Below are positions 23,534 to 31,942 of a stretch of 44,980 nt of DNA, one piece after another. The position numbers were made by a program, and so were the translations under genes. The notes under the pieces are model-generated. The model worked only from the letters and a program-made list of their open reading frames with translations, did not search any database and had not been told where the DNA came from. Numbering within the stretch: the first letter of the stretch is position 1; every line of letters begins with the position of its first letter. This DNA comes from Selenomonas sp. (GTDB lineage: Bacteria > Bacillota > Negativicutes > Selenomonadales > Selenomonadaceae): positions 1-44,980 of the forward strand of contig JAGBLH010000312.1 of NCBI GenBank assembly GCA_017635515.1. The letters are read 5' to 3'.

Positions 23534-26500
23534 ATGGGACAGGAGAAGAAATATGATGTGGGCATCATGGGATTATGGAGCGGTTGCAACTATGGCAGCA
23601 TCATGACCTATTACGCATTGAACCGCGTAGTTGATTCTATGGGGAAATCTATCCTCATGATTGACAAGCCCATTCTGTCGGAAAGAGATGTGGAGCGGGA
23701 GGAGACTCATTCCCGCAGGTTTGGTAAGGAGCATTACGATATCAGCAAGCAGTACAGGCCAAATGAAATGCATGAGTTGAACGATATCTGTGATACGTTC
23801 CTCATAGGTTCTGACCAAGTTTGGAACTATGGCATCAGTAAAAATTTTGGCAAACTTTTCTACTTCGATTTCGTAGATGAGCAGAATAAGAAACTTGCAT
23901 ATGCTGTTTCTTTCGGACATGGCACAGATTTTGCACCGCCTGAGGAGAGGAAGGTTATATCTGGATATATGGCAAGGATGGACGGCATAGCTGTTCGTGA
24001 AGCAGATGGTGTACGTTTGTGCCGGGAGCAGTATGGAATCAAGGCTCTGCAGGTATTGGATCCTGTATTTTTGGCAGACCCGAAAATTTATACTCCTATT
24101 ATTAAGAAGTCTGCCCATAAAGAAGAAGAGCCTTTTATGGTTACATATATCCTTGATCCCACGCCGGAGAAATGTGAGGCTGCAAGGCATATTGCGGAAA
24201 AGCTTGGCGGTATAAAGATAATTAGTCTTTTGGATGGACTGCCCTGGAAATTTAAAGAGAACAAAGAAAAGACCACACTTCCCAATTGCATTGAGAATCT
24301 TCAGGTGGAGGATTGGCTCTATTACCTCAGCAACGCCAAATTTATCCTGACTGATTCCTGCCATGGTGCTTCTTTTGCTCTTATCTTCAAAAAGAATTTT
24401 ATAGCCATGACGAATAGGCATCGTGGTGTGTCCAGGTTCAAGTCACTGTCGGAGTTGTTTAAGTTTGAAGACAGGCTTGTGGAGGATCCTAGACGCATAT
24501 TGACGGATGAGCATTTATTAGAGCCACTGGATTATGTGATGATAGATTCCATAATGAAAAAGGAACGCACAAGGTGTCGGGAGTGGCTTAAAGACAAGTT
24601 GGATGAGCCTAAGAGGCCTGCTTCTGAGCTGAAAAATACGAATATAGTCCAGAAACAGGCGAGGTCTGCAGAAAAGGGCAGTGTAAATCTTTCTAATACT
24701 GTGATGCAGGTTGCTGAAGCTGGAAATTGCACTGGTTGCAGTGCCTGTGCATCTGTCTGCCCTAAGAATGCCATCACCATACGTGAGAATCAGAATGGTT
24801 TCTTGCAGCCTGAGATTGATGAGGAAAAATGCGTCAATTGTGGCATCTGCCTGACTAAGTGCATTTCCGAGCACCCGGTATACAAAAATAGTCCTCGTCC
24901 TGCTTGCTTTGCTATGATGGCTAATGATGAGACCAGGAAAATCAGCTCATCTGGCGGTATGTTTTCCGTAGCGGCAGAATATGTGCTGGAAAAAGGCGGC
25001 TATGTATGCGGTGCGGCTTATCGTGATGATTTCACGGTAGAGCATATCTTGATAAGCGACAAGGCAGAACTTTCAAGGCTGCGTGGCTCGAAATACATGC
25101 AGAGCCACATGGGACATATCTATGAGGACATAAAGGCATTGCTGGAAGAGGGGAAAATGGTCTTGTTCACCGGCATGCCTTGTCAGACAGCTGGACTATA
25201 TGCAAGCTTAGGGAAAGATTATGAAAACCTCTATACTATAGACCTCTTTTGCCATGGCATTACTTCTTCCAAGGTGTTCCAGAAGTACCATCATGATGTG
25301 CTGGGGGGCAACCCTCTGGCAAGGCTGGAGTTCAAAGAAAAGGCGCCTTGGGGCTGGCATGCAGGAGTGAACGCTTATTTCAAGGATGGCTCGAAGTATT
25401 CAGTGCCCTTGGAGAGAGATCCATATTTCATAGCTTATCTCAAATCGCTTGCCAAGAATACCTCTTGTGCTACATGTACATCCAACAGATTGCCTCGTCA
25501 GGGCGATATGACCATTGGAGATTTCTGGGGTATTGCCAGAAATGACCCAGAAATGCACGATGGTAAGGGAACATCTGCTGTATTGGTGAACAACGAAAAG
25601 GGCACACGATTCTTTGAGGCATTGAAAGATCGCATGAAGAGCTGGAAAGAAGAAAGTCTGGATGTAGCTATTCGCGGCAACCGCATTATCCAGGCTCCCT
25701 ATCGCCTTCATAGGAATAGGAATGAATTCTTTAAGAATTTCAGTTCTACGGATTTCACCTCACTTACCATGGGGTGCTTTAACAACCGCATCTATGAGAT
25801 GCAGAAAAAAGAGCTGCTTAAAATTATGCCTGAGAGTGATATTGAGCTTTATTATCTGGCCAAGGCAGCGGTGGAAAATAGCGGCGGCAGGAAAATCATT
25901 GCATGGATGAAATCTCCCAGATTTGAAGAAATACTTAGAAAGTATTTTGATAGAGAAGTATATTTCTCTATTGTAAGGAATCCGGCAGGAGTAGATAACA
26001 AGACACAGTTCCCTTTGAGTGCAGTACGGGGAAAGGCTGCCGATTATTATGTGGTGGGCATTAACCCCGGTCCGGACATGTGCCGTGATATAGAGGCTTT
26101 TGGCTACCGTGAAATCAAAGATTATATCTTCCGTATGCCAAGGCCGGTGGTATTGGATAATTTTGATTGTGGCAAGGGGCGTTACGAAGATGCATATGGA
26201 AACACTATTGAAGGGGTATCAGGTATAATCGGCCGTATTGTTTTCCGTGGCGGGAACAACCACATTGTCCTTGGGGAACGCATCCGCCACATGGAAAACC
26301 TGTCTTTTGACCTAGTGGCAAACTCCTATATCGAGATTGGTGCTGAGTGTGCGTTTAATGCTCCCAGTAGGTTTATCGTGATTGGCCGCAATGGCAACAG
26401 CGAGATAAAAATAAGGGAGAAGTGCCGTTTCACCGATGTGCTTACGCGTGTTTACAATAGCGAATATACATCATCTATCTTGATTAATGATTCCTGTTCA

Positions 26501-27808
26501 TTTGAGTCACATCTGGAACTCCATGCTAACTCTGGCAAGAAGATTATTGTGGGCAGGGACTGCATGTTCTCCCACAATATAGATCTCTGGGCAGGGGATG
26601 GGCACACTGTGTTTGATGTGGTGACCGGGAAAAATACAAATTCTGACTGGGAAAATTTGCCTCCTGGCAAGAATGCGCTTGTTATAGGTAATCATGTATG
26701 GATAGGCAAAGGTGCTTTTATCATGCATGGTACGAACATCGGGGATGGCAGTATTGTCGGAGCAATGAGCATGGTCAAGGGCACTTATCCGAACAATTGT
26801 ACAGTATTTGGAAATCCTGCAAGGGTAGCCAAGAGAAATGTTGCTTGGAGCAGGGATATGGTTGCGGAAAACATCTCACAATGTGGAAGAGAAGAATACG
26901 CTGTTAAAACCTCACACGCGAAGGCACCTGTTAGTGGAAGAAAGGTGTTGGTGATTGGTGGTACACGTTTCATGGGAGTGCATCTAGTCCGTGAACTTAT
27001 TGCGCTTGGCAATGATGTAACGATTGCAACGAGAGGACGCAAACCTGATGATTTTGGTATTGATGTAAAACGACTGACATTAGATGTGTCAAGTAAAGAA
27101 AGCTGCCAGAGGGCGTTGAAGGGGAAATCTTTTGATGTAGTCTTTGATAATCTGGCCTATTGCTCAGAGTATGCTGATAATGTTCTGGAAAATGTTCAGT
27201 GCAAGCGATATGTGCAGCTTTCGTCGGTTGAAGCATATAAGAACCTTCATATAGATATGAAAGAAGCGCATTTTGATCCTTATAAGATTCAAATGAAGCT
27301 TTGTGCACCGTCAGTAGGATATGTAGAAGGAAAGAGGCAGGCAGAGGCTGTTATATATCAGAAATATAAAAATATCTCAGCTGTGACTGTGCGTATTCCG
27401 TATGTTGCACCGACTGAAAGGCTTTACTATTATTGCAAAAATATGATTGATGGGACTCCGATGAGAATCAAAGATGTATCCCACGCATTCACATTTATAA
27501 GGGCACAGGAAGTTGGAAAGTTCTTGCCCTGGATTGCAGCACAGGATTTCAATGGTCCTGTCAATCTTGCAAGCAGCGGATTCGTTTCGATTCAGCAGAT
27601 TTTAGATTATATAGCTGAGAAGACGCATAAAACTCCAGTTGTTTCACAGAATGAAGAACTTCCACAAGGGCCATTTACGGTATACAACGAAAATAGGTAT
27701 TCGCTTAATCTGGATAAGGCTGTTTCTTTGGGATGGAAGTCGTCAAATCTCTATGATTGGTTTTGGGATCTTATGGATAGGTATATAGCAAAGGCGTTTA
27801 GGAAATAA
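23534..27808 (+). CDS. Multi-domain fusion: pyruvyltransferase, Fe-S FrhB-like, acyltransferase and SDR
   Basis: A 1424-residue single frame. Residues 1-340 look like a polysaccharide pyruvyl transferase (GLWSGCNYGSIMTYYAL start). Residues 395-750 carry two 4Fe-4S clusters (Cys399, 402, 405, 409 and Cys433, 436, 439, 443) and an FrhB-like domain (SSSGGMFSVAAEYVL, FTGMPCQTAGL). Residues 780-890 look like a short Rossmann-like module. Residues 925-1115 are a left-handed beta-helix acyltransferase ending GNHVWIGKGAFI, FGNPARV. Residues 1135-1424 are an NAD-dependent epimerase/dehydratase with GGTRFMG (1142-1148) and YVEGK. ATG 23534 follows AGGAGA by nine bases; TTG 23531 is possible. It probably makes and attaches a modified sugar. 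No internal frameshift is visible. Confidence 0.8.
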   Translation: MGQEKKYDVGIMGLWSGCNYGSIMTYYALNRVVDSMGKSILMIDKPILSERDVEREETHSRRFGKEHYDISKQYRPNEMHELNDICDTFLIGSDQVWNYGISKNFGKLFYFDFVDEQNKKLAYAVSFGHGTDFAPPEERKVISGYMARMDGIAVREADGVRLCREQYGIKALQVLDPVFLADPKIYTPIIKKSAHKEEEPFMVTYILDPTPEKCEAARHIAEKLGGIKIISLLDGLPWKFKENKEKTTLPNCIENLQVEDWLYYLSNAKFILTDSCHGASFALIFKKNFIAMTNRHRGVSRFKSLSELFKFEDRLVEDPRRILTDEHLLEPLDYVMIDSIMKKERTRCREWLKDKLDEPKRPASELKNTNIVQKQARSAEKGSVNLSNTVMQVAEAGNCTGCSACASVCPKNAITIRENQNGFLQPEIDEEKCVNCGICLTKCISEHPVYKNSPRPACFAMMANDETRKISSSGGMFSVAAEYVLEKGGYVCGAAYRDDFTVEHILISDKAELSRLRGSKYMQSHMGHIYEDIKALLEEGKMVLFTGMPCQTAGLYASLGKDYENLYTIDLFCHGITSSKVFQKYHHDVLGGNPLARLEFKEKAPWGWHAGVNAYFKDGSKYSVPLERDPYFIAYLKSLAKNTSCATCTSNRLPRQGDMTIGDFWGIARNDPEMHDGKGTSAVLVNNEKGTRFFEALKDRMKSWKEESLDVAIRGNRIIQAPYRLHRNRNEFFKNFSSTDFTSLTMGCFNNRIYEMQKKELLKIMPESDIELYYLAKAAVENSGGRKIIAWMKSPRFEEILRKYFDREVYFSIVRNPAGVDNKTQFPLSAVRGKAADYYVVGINPGPDMCRDIEAFGYREIKDYIFRMPRPVVLDNFDCGKGRYEDAYGNTIEGVSGIIGRIVFRGGNNHIVLGERIRHMENLSFDLVANSYIEIGAECAFNAPSRFIVIGRNGNSEIKIREKCRFTDVLTRVYNSEYTSSILINDSCSFESHLELHANSGKKIIVGRDCMFSHNIDLWAGDGHTVFDVVTGKNTNSDWENLPPGKNALVIGNHVWIGKGAFIMHGTNIGDGSIVGAMSMVKGTYPNNCTVFGNPARVAKRNVAWSRDMVAENISQCGREEYAVKTSHAKAPVSGRKVLVIGGTRFMGVHLVRELIALGNDVTIATRGRKPDDFGIDVKRLTLDVSSKESCQRALKGKSFDVVFDNLAYCSEYADNVLENVQCKRYVQLSSVEAYKNLHIDMKEAHFDPYKIQMKLCAPSVGYVEGKRQAEAVIYQKYKNISAVTVRIPYVAPTERLYYYCKNMIDGTPMRIKDVSHAFTFIRAQEVGKFLPWIAAQDFNGPVNLASSGFVSIQQILDYIAEKTHKTPVVSQNEELPQGPFTVYNENRYSLNLDKAVSLGWKSSNLYDWFWDLMDRYIAKAFRK

Positions 27809-27829
27809 ATATTTGCCGGGGTGAAATGA

Positions 27830-29101
27830 GTGGATGAACGTAAAATTCATATCAGTATTGTGGGATCGTGTGTGCCTAGAGATGCTTTTGGCATAGCTGA
27901 TGAGACGGGAAAATTCGTTGTGGATAGATTTGTACAAAGTATTAACCCTATTTCGGCAATGAGCGAGAGTCCGCTTATAAAGGACTGGAATCTCCGGGGG
28001 GGGGACGAAGAGCGATTTGGATTTAAGAGCCATTTCCATATGCGCAATGCATTTTTGGATTTAAACAAAAAGCTATTTTCTTATTTGGGTGAAGTACAGT
28101 CAGATTGGTTGTTGATGGATTTTAGCTGTTTGAGAAATAATTTATTTCGATTCGCAGATGGTTCATTTTGTACTGCACCGCTTATAAGTATGTGCACATG
28201 TTCGACTCTATTCGATGAGCAGTATCTGGATGAATCACATGAAACTTTTAGTTCGCTGACCGTCGATTTGAAGATTCTGTATAAGTCTTTGGATGCTTAT
28301 ATAGACAAGATATTAGAGTTATATCCACAGGAGAGAATTATTTTCTTTGAAAGTTATGCAACTTATTGGTATTTTAAAAGGTCCAGAAAATCTTGTTATG
28401 TGTATAACATTCCCTTAGCTAATAAGTTTAATAAAATTTTTAGAATGGGATTTGAATATGCACTTAGACGTATGCCATCTGCGCATATGATACGCTTCCC
28501 TTATGGAATGTTGTCAAATGAGGCGCACAAGTGGGGACGTCATCCTTTACATTATGTGGACGAATACTATAAGTATGCATATGAAGCTGTAGAACACATA
28601 GTTTGCTGTGATAACAGAGAGCAGGAAGCAGATGCTTTGATGCGTTTGCAAAGATATTATGAGGATGCGTTGTGTAGGAAATATGCTCCGTATAAAGAAA
28701 GGTATTTGGCAGAGTGGGACGCTGGACAGAAAAAGGAGGAGTGGGTGATTGAGACTAAAGATTGGCTGAGGGATTTTGTTGCTAATGATAAGAAACAGGA
28801 TTTGGAAAGATTTTTTAAGTCTAAGAAGTTTAAATGTGTTTCTTTATATGGTTTGTCAGATGTAGGCAAAGCTTTGATACCTGTTATTTTGTCAATGGGA
28901 GTAAAGATTAACTATATAGTGGAAAATGGAACTTATGGTACTGATTACGAAGGAATTGCCCTAGTACCCAGGGATTCTAAGTGCTATCCTGCAACAGAGT
29001 GCATGATTATCACAGATCTGAGGATTGAAAAGGTGCGGAGAAAACTGAAGAGGATGAATGTATCCTTTGAAGTACAGGATATATATTCTGTTATCGCCTA
29101 A
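27830..29101 (+). CDS. DUF6270 protein with C-terminal Rossmann-like module and a 9-G tract
   Basis: A 423-residue protein. Its N-terminus, ISIVGSCVPRDAFG, matches the GSCVSRD-type opening of DUF6270, an SGNH-hydrolase-like family in polysaccharide clusters; a late PYGMLSNEAHKWGRHPLHY segment supplies the usual His. From about residue 325 a Rossmann-like module starts (CVSLYGLSDVGKALIPV). The start is GTG at 27830 after GGGGTGA. Codons 56-59 contain nine G residues (27996-28004). One base lost or gained gives a stop within about 25 codons, so expression may be phase variable. Base composition is AT-rich. Esterase activity on a glycan is a guess from the fold. Confidence 0.7.
   Translation: MDERKIHISIVGSCVPRDAFGIADETGKFVVDRFVQSINPISAMSESPLIKDWNLRGGDEERFGFKSHFHMRNAFLDLNKKLFSYLGEVQSDWLLMDFSCLRNNLFRFADGSFCTAPLISMCTCSTLFDEQYLDESHETFSSLTVDLKILYKSLDAYIDKILELYPQERIIFFESYATYWYFKRSRKSCYVYNIPLANKFNKIFRMGFEYALRRMPSAHMIRFPYGMLSNEAHKWGRHPLHYVDEYYKYAYEAVEHIVCCDNREQEADALMRLQRYYEDALCRKYAPYKERYLAEWDAGQKKEEWVIETKDWLRDFVANDKKQDLERFFKSKKFKCVSLYGLSDVGKALIPVILSMGVKINYIVENGTYGTDYEGIALVPRDSKCYPATECMIITDLRIEKVRRKLKRMNVSFEVQDIYSVIA
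27996..28004 (+). repeat. Poly-G tract, 9 bases, inside the DUF6270 gene
   Basis: Nine G residues encode Arg-Gly-Gly and part of Asp in the intact frame. With ten G the frame reaches TAA within about eight codons of the tract; with eight G it stops about 20 codons later. The tract is striking because the gene around it is AT-rich. Confidence 0.9.
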
Positions 29102-29131
29102 AAGCAGTGATTGATGAGAGGAGTGTGTGTA

Positions 29132-31627
29132 GTGAAATCAGAGGTTTATCATGGCGAAAGTAATATTGATATAGAATATGTTTTTCATAAAGTATCTAAT
29201 GAATCAGATACTTTAATCGTTTCGTTTCCAGGAGCAGGTGGAGCAGTGCCTGGATATGCTGCTGGATGGGATGCATATGGGTATCTTATAACGCTTCGTT
29301 CGATGAATATGAATGGATTGTTTATAAAAGGAAATTCAGAATATGCGAAATCTCGTATGACTTTTAGAAATCATGAGCCGGTGATAGAACATGCGTTGAT
29401 ATCTTTGATAAAGAAATGTAAATTGGAATGTAGTGCGAAAAGAATAATTGTCATAGGATCTTCTATGGGAGGATTTTGTGCTCTGTATTATGGACTGAAA
29501 TATGACTGGGATATTATTTCTGGATCACCTTCGTATGGATTTTATGATACATCACTTGTATATGCTGCAGGCAAGACTGGAAAAAGTGAAAGAGAGTGGT
29601 TGAATGCGCAACTCCCAACTATAATAAGGGAGGCTGGAAAGCGTGGTTATGACAAGAAGTGCTTTATATCCTACGGAGAGGGAGAGGGCTTGTGGCTATC
29701 AGAAAGGCATGGACAAAAACTTATTGTTGATTTAAAAGACGCTGGTATTTCCTTTGAATGTAAGTTGTACCCATTTTCAGATCACGATACTGTTCATAGA
29801 TTGTTCCCTAAAGTTTTGATGTGGAAACTTAAAAATTATTTGGGAATTGAGGTTGAGGACAATGATGATGATATAGTGGAATCCCCTGAGGCAAAATTGG
29901 CAGAATTCTGGGAGAATGGCCGAAAGGCACTGATTCATAGTTTGGATGGAAGGGATAAGGAAAAAGCGCCATGTTTGAATATAAATGGATGCATGCATTA
30001 TGGAAATAAAGATTCTCAAAAGGCATTGCACGATTTTGTATATATTCGTAGTGGCTGGTTTTGGAATAACACGAAGAAGAAACCTATTAGAATGGAGGAC
30101 GGTGATACATATTGGCGAATTGCAACAATGACGGACAATAACGCGGCCTGTGGATTTTCTTTTCAAGATTCTTTGTTAAGTTACCTAGAGACGCAGGAAT
30201 ATGACGAAATGTATGAGTGGTTGGCCGAAAATACTAGAGAATACCTTAATGGTATGAGTGTGAATTGTAAAGGTAATCGAGACAGTGCTATATATAGGAT
30301 ACATTATCTAATTGCATTTCATACATTGGATAAATATAAGGAAAAAGCACCGACATGGACTTCTTGGATTTCAGAAGAAATTGATAGAGATATAAGATTT
30401 GTTATGTCACATTTGGGCAATATGACTGTGTCAATGAAATACGATTTTTTGTTATTATGCTTTCATATAGCTGTGTATTTTTCAAATGATGAGAAACTAT
30501 ATGCTGCTTTGTATCGAGAATTGCTTATACTCTTAGATAGGCAGTTGGAATATGATTTTGATGATAATGGTGTATGTATTTCTGCACAAATAAGAAGACA
30601 TGATTTTCTTGTCCTTCATTTGCGGAAGATCTTGAAATTCATTGAAGATAATCAATTCCCTAATGATAAGATGTTTAGGAAAATCATGAGAATGTATGAG
30701 AAAATTGAAAAAGTGGCAACCTATATGTCATCACCAAATGGTATGCTTGCATCAATAGGTGAAACATCAATTTCTGAAAAGTCGCGGTGCCTTTCTTTGG
30801 AGAAACGTGCATCGGGGAATCTTATTATGCGTACGTCAGATCTGGCTTTCTTAGAAGATGAAGCATCTATTTCGTATATTACTGTAGGTGGAGGAAAAAA
30901 TATACATTCCAATAAGAAACATTGTGATCTTCTTTCCTTTACCTGGCAGTATTGTGGGAAACAAATATTTTTTGACCCAGGGAGAGGGGCAGGGAAAATA
31001 GATTTGTATGCATCATCAACGGTGGCACATACTTCTTTTATCTGTGAGGGGAAGGAGTATTTAATCCCCAGTTATAATGATTGGACCACTATGGATGAGG
31101 TAACAGAGAATGAAAACTATGTTTCTTTAGAAATGTCACATCATTTATTGGATGGTATAGAATTGAAGCGTAAGTTTATATGGATAAAGCCAAATATTGT
31201 TATCTTGATAGATGAAGCGTATTCGCGAACAATAGAAAAATTCACCCAGAATTTCATAATGGAAAACTATCCAATGAAAAAGGTGGATGAAAGACGAGTG
31301 GTTGTTCAAATCGCGCCTGGGTTCGATGTTTCTATCACACAATGCTTGCCAAACTTCTTGCTCAATGAGTACCACGGTACAAATCATGTAGATGATGAAC
31401 AACACATTCGTGGATCACTTATTCAAAATGAGAAAATGGTTCGCAGAGGTTTGAATCTTGCATATACACAAGAGGGGAATATTGTTAAATTTTTTACTTT
31501 AATAGAGTGTCATAACTCATCCCAAAAAGAAGTACAGGAAAAGAAAGTGAAAAAGTTACATCGGGATGAGAATGAAAAATTAGTGATAGAGTTTTTTGAA
31601 AGTCCTGATATCGTAAAAGAAGTGTGA
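29132..31627 (+). CDS. Alpha/beta-hydrolase fused to a heparinase II/III-like domain
   Basis: An 831-residue protein. Residues 1-240 are an alpha/beta hydrolase with nucleophile elbow GSSMGG (Ser111) and a late His in PFSDHDTVHR; related domains occur in Asp2-type glycan acetyl-handling proteins. Residues of about 290-560 are helical, like the toroid of heparinase II/III-type lyases. The C-terminal part, from about 580, has the beta-sandwich pattern (LLSFTWQYCGKQIFFDPGRG, then VAHTSF). No signal peptide is seen, which is odd for a polysaccharide lyase. GTG 29132 lies eight bases after GAGAGGAG; earlier in-frame TTG/ATG codons at 29111 and 29114 precede that site. The region is AT-rich, about a third GC. 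Confidence 0.68.
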   Translation: MKSEVYHGESNIDIEYVFHKVSNESDTLIVSFPGAGGAVPGYAAGWDAYGYLITLRSMNMNGLFIKGNSEYAKSRMTFRNHEPVIEHALISLIKKCKLECSAKRIIVIGSSMGGFCALYYGLKYDWDIISGSPSYGFYDTSLVYAAGKTGKSEREWLNAQLPTIIREAGKRGYDKKCFISYGEGEGLWLSERHGQKLIVDLKDAGISFECKLYPFSDHDTVHRLFPKVLMWKLKNYLGIEVEDNDDDIVESPEAKLAEFWENGRKALIHSLDGRDKEKAPCLNINGCMHYGNKDSQKALHDFVYIRSGWFWNNTKKKPIRMEDGDTYWRIATMTDNNAACGFSFQDSLLSYLETQEYDEMYEWLAENTREYLNGMSVNCKGNRDSAIYRIHYLIAFHTLDKYKEKAPTWTSWISEEIDRDIRFVMSHLGNMTVSMKYDFLLLCFHIAVYFSNDEKLYAALYRELLILLDRQLEYDFDDNGVCISAQIRRHDFLVLHLRKILKFIEDNQFPNDKMFRKIMRMYEKIEKVATYMSSPNGMLASIGETSISEKSRCLSLEKRASGNLIMRTSDLAFLEDEASISYITVGGGKNIHSNKKHCDLLSFTWQYCGKQIFFDPGRGAGKIDLYASSTVAHTSFICEGKEYLIPSYNDWTTMDEVTENENYVSLEMSHHLLDGIELKRKFIWIKPNIVILIDEAYSRTIEKFTQNFIMENYPMKKVDERRVVVQIAPGFDVSITQCLPNFLLNEYHGTNHVDDEQHIRGSLIQNEKMVRRGLNLAYTQEGNIVKFFTLIECHNSSQKEVQEKKVKKLHRDENEKLVIEFFESPDIVKEV

Positions 31628-31696
31628 TTTTTGTAGATGATAGGCGATAAAGTTTAAACTTATAAATATAGCTAAAATTGCTGGGGGTATTGAAAG

Positions 31697-31930
31697 ATGA
31701 ACGAAAAGTTTAAAGAAATATTAAATGAAGTCAATCCAGAAATTCTCGAAAGCGAAGGGGTTAATCTGATGGAGGAGAAAATTATAGACAGTTTGATGGT
31801 TATGCGGATTGTTACTATGGCAGAGAATGTTTTCAATATTGATTTTGAACCTGATGACATCTTGCCAGAGAATTTTACATCTCCGGATATTATATGGAAG
31901 ACAATTCAAAAGTATGGTTTGAATGAATAG
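31697..31930 (+). CDS. Acyl carrier protein-like
   Basis: A 77-residue four-helix carrier protein with the phosphopantetheine attachment site DSL (Ser32). It would carry an activated acyl or aminoacyl group as a thioester. It starts 12 bases before an adenylating enzyme, as dltC and dltA do in D-alanylation loci and as carrier/adenylation pairs do in surface-glycan clusters. The sequence is acidic and AT-rich. It is not the fatty-acid ACP, whose site is usually GADSLDTVE. The attached group is unknown; the neighbour's relation to DltA suggests an amino acid. Confidence 0.85.
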   Translation: MNEKFKEILNEVNPEILESEGVNLMEEKIIDSLMVMRIVTMAENVFNIDFEPDDILPENFTSPDIIWKTIQKYGLNE

Positions 31931-31942
31931 GAGGGGATTGAG

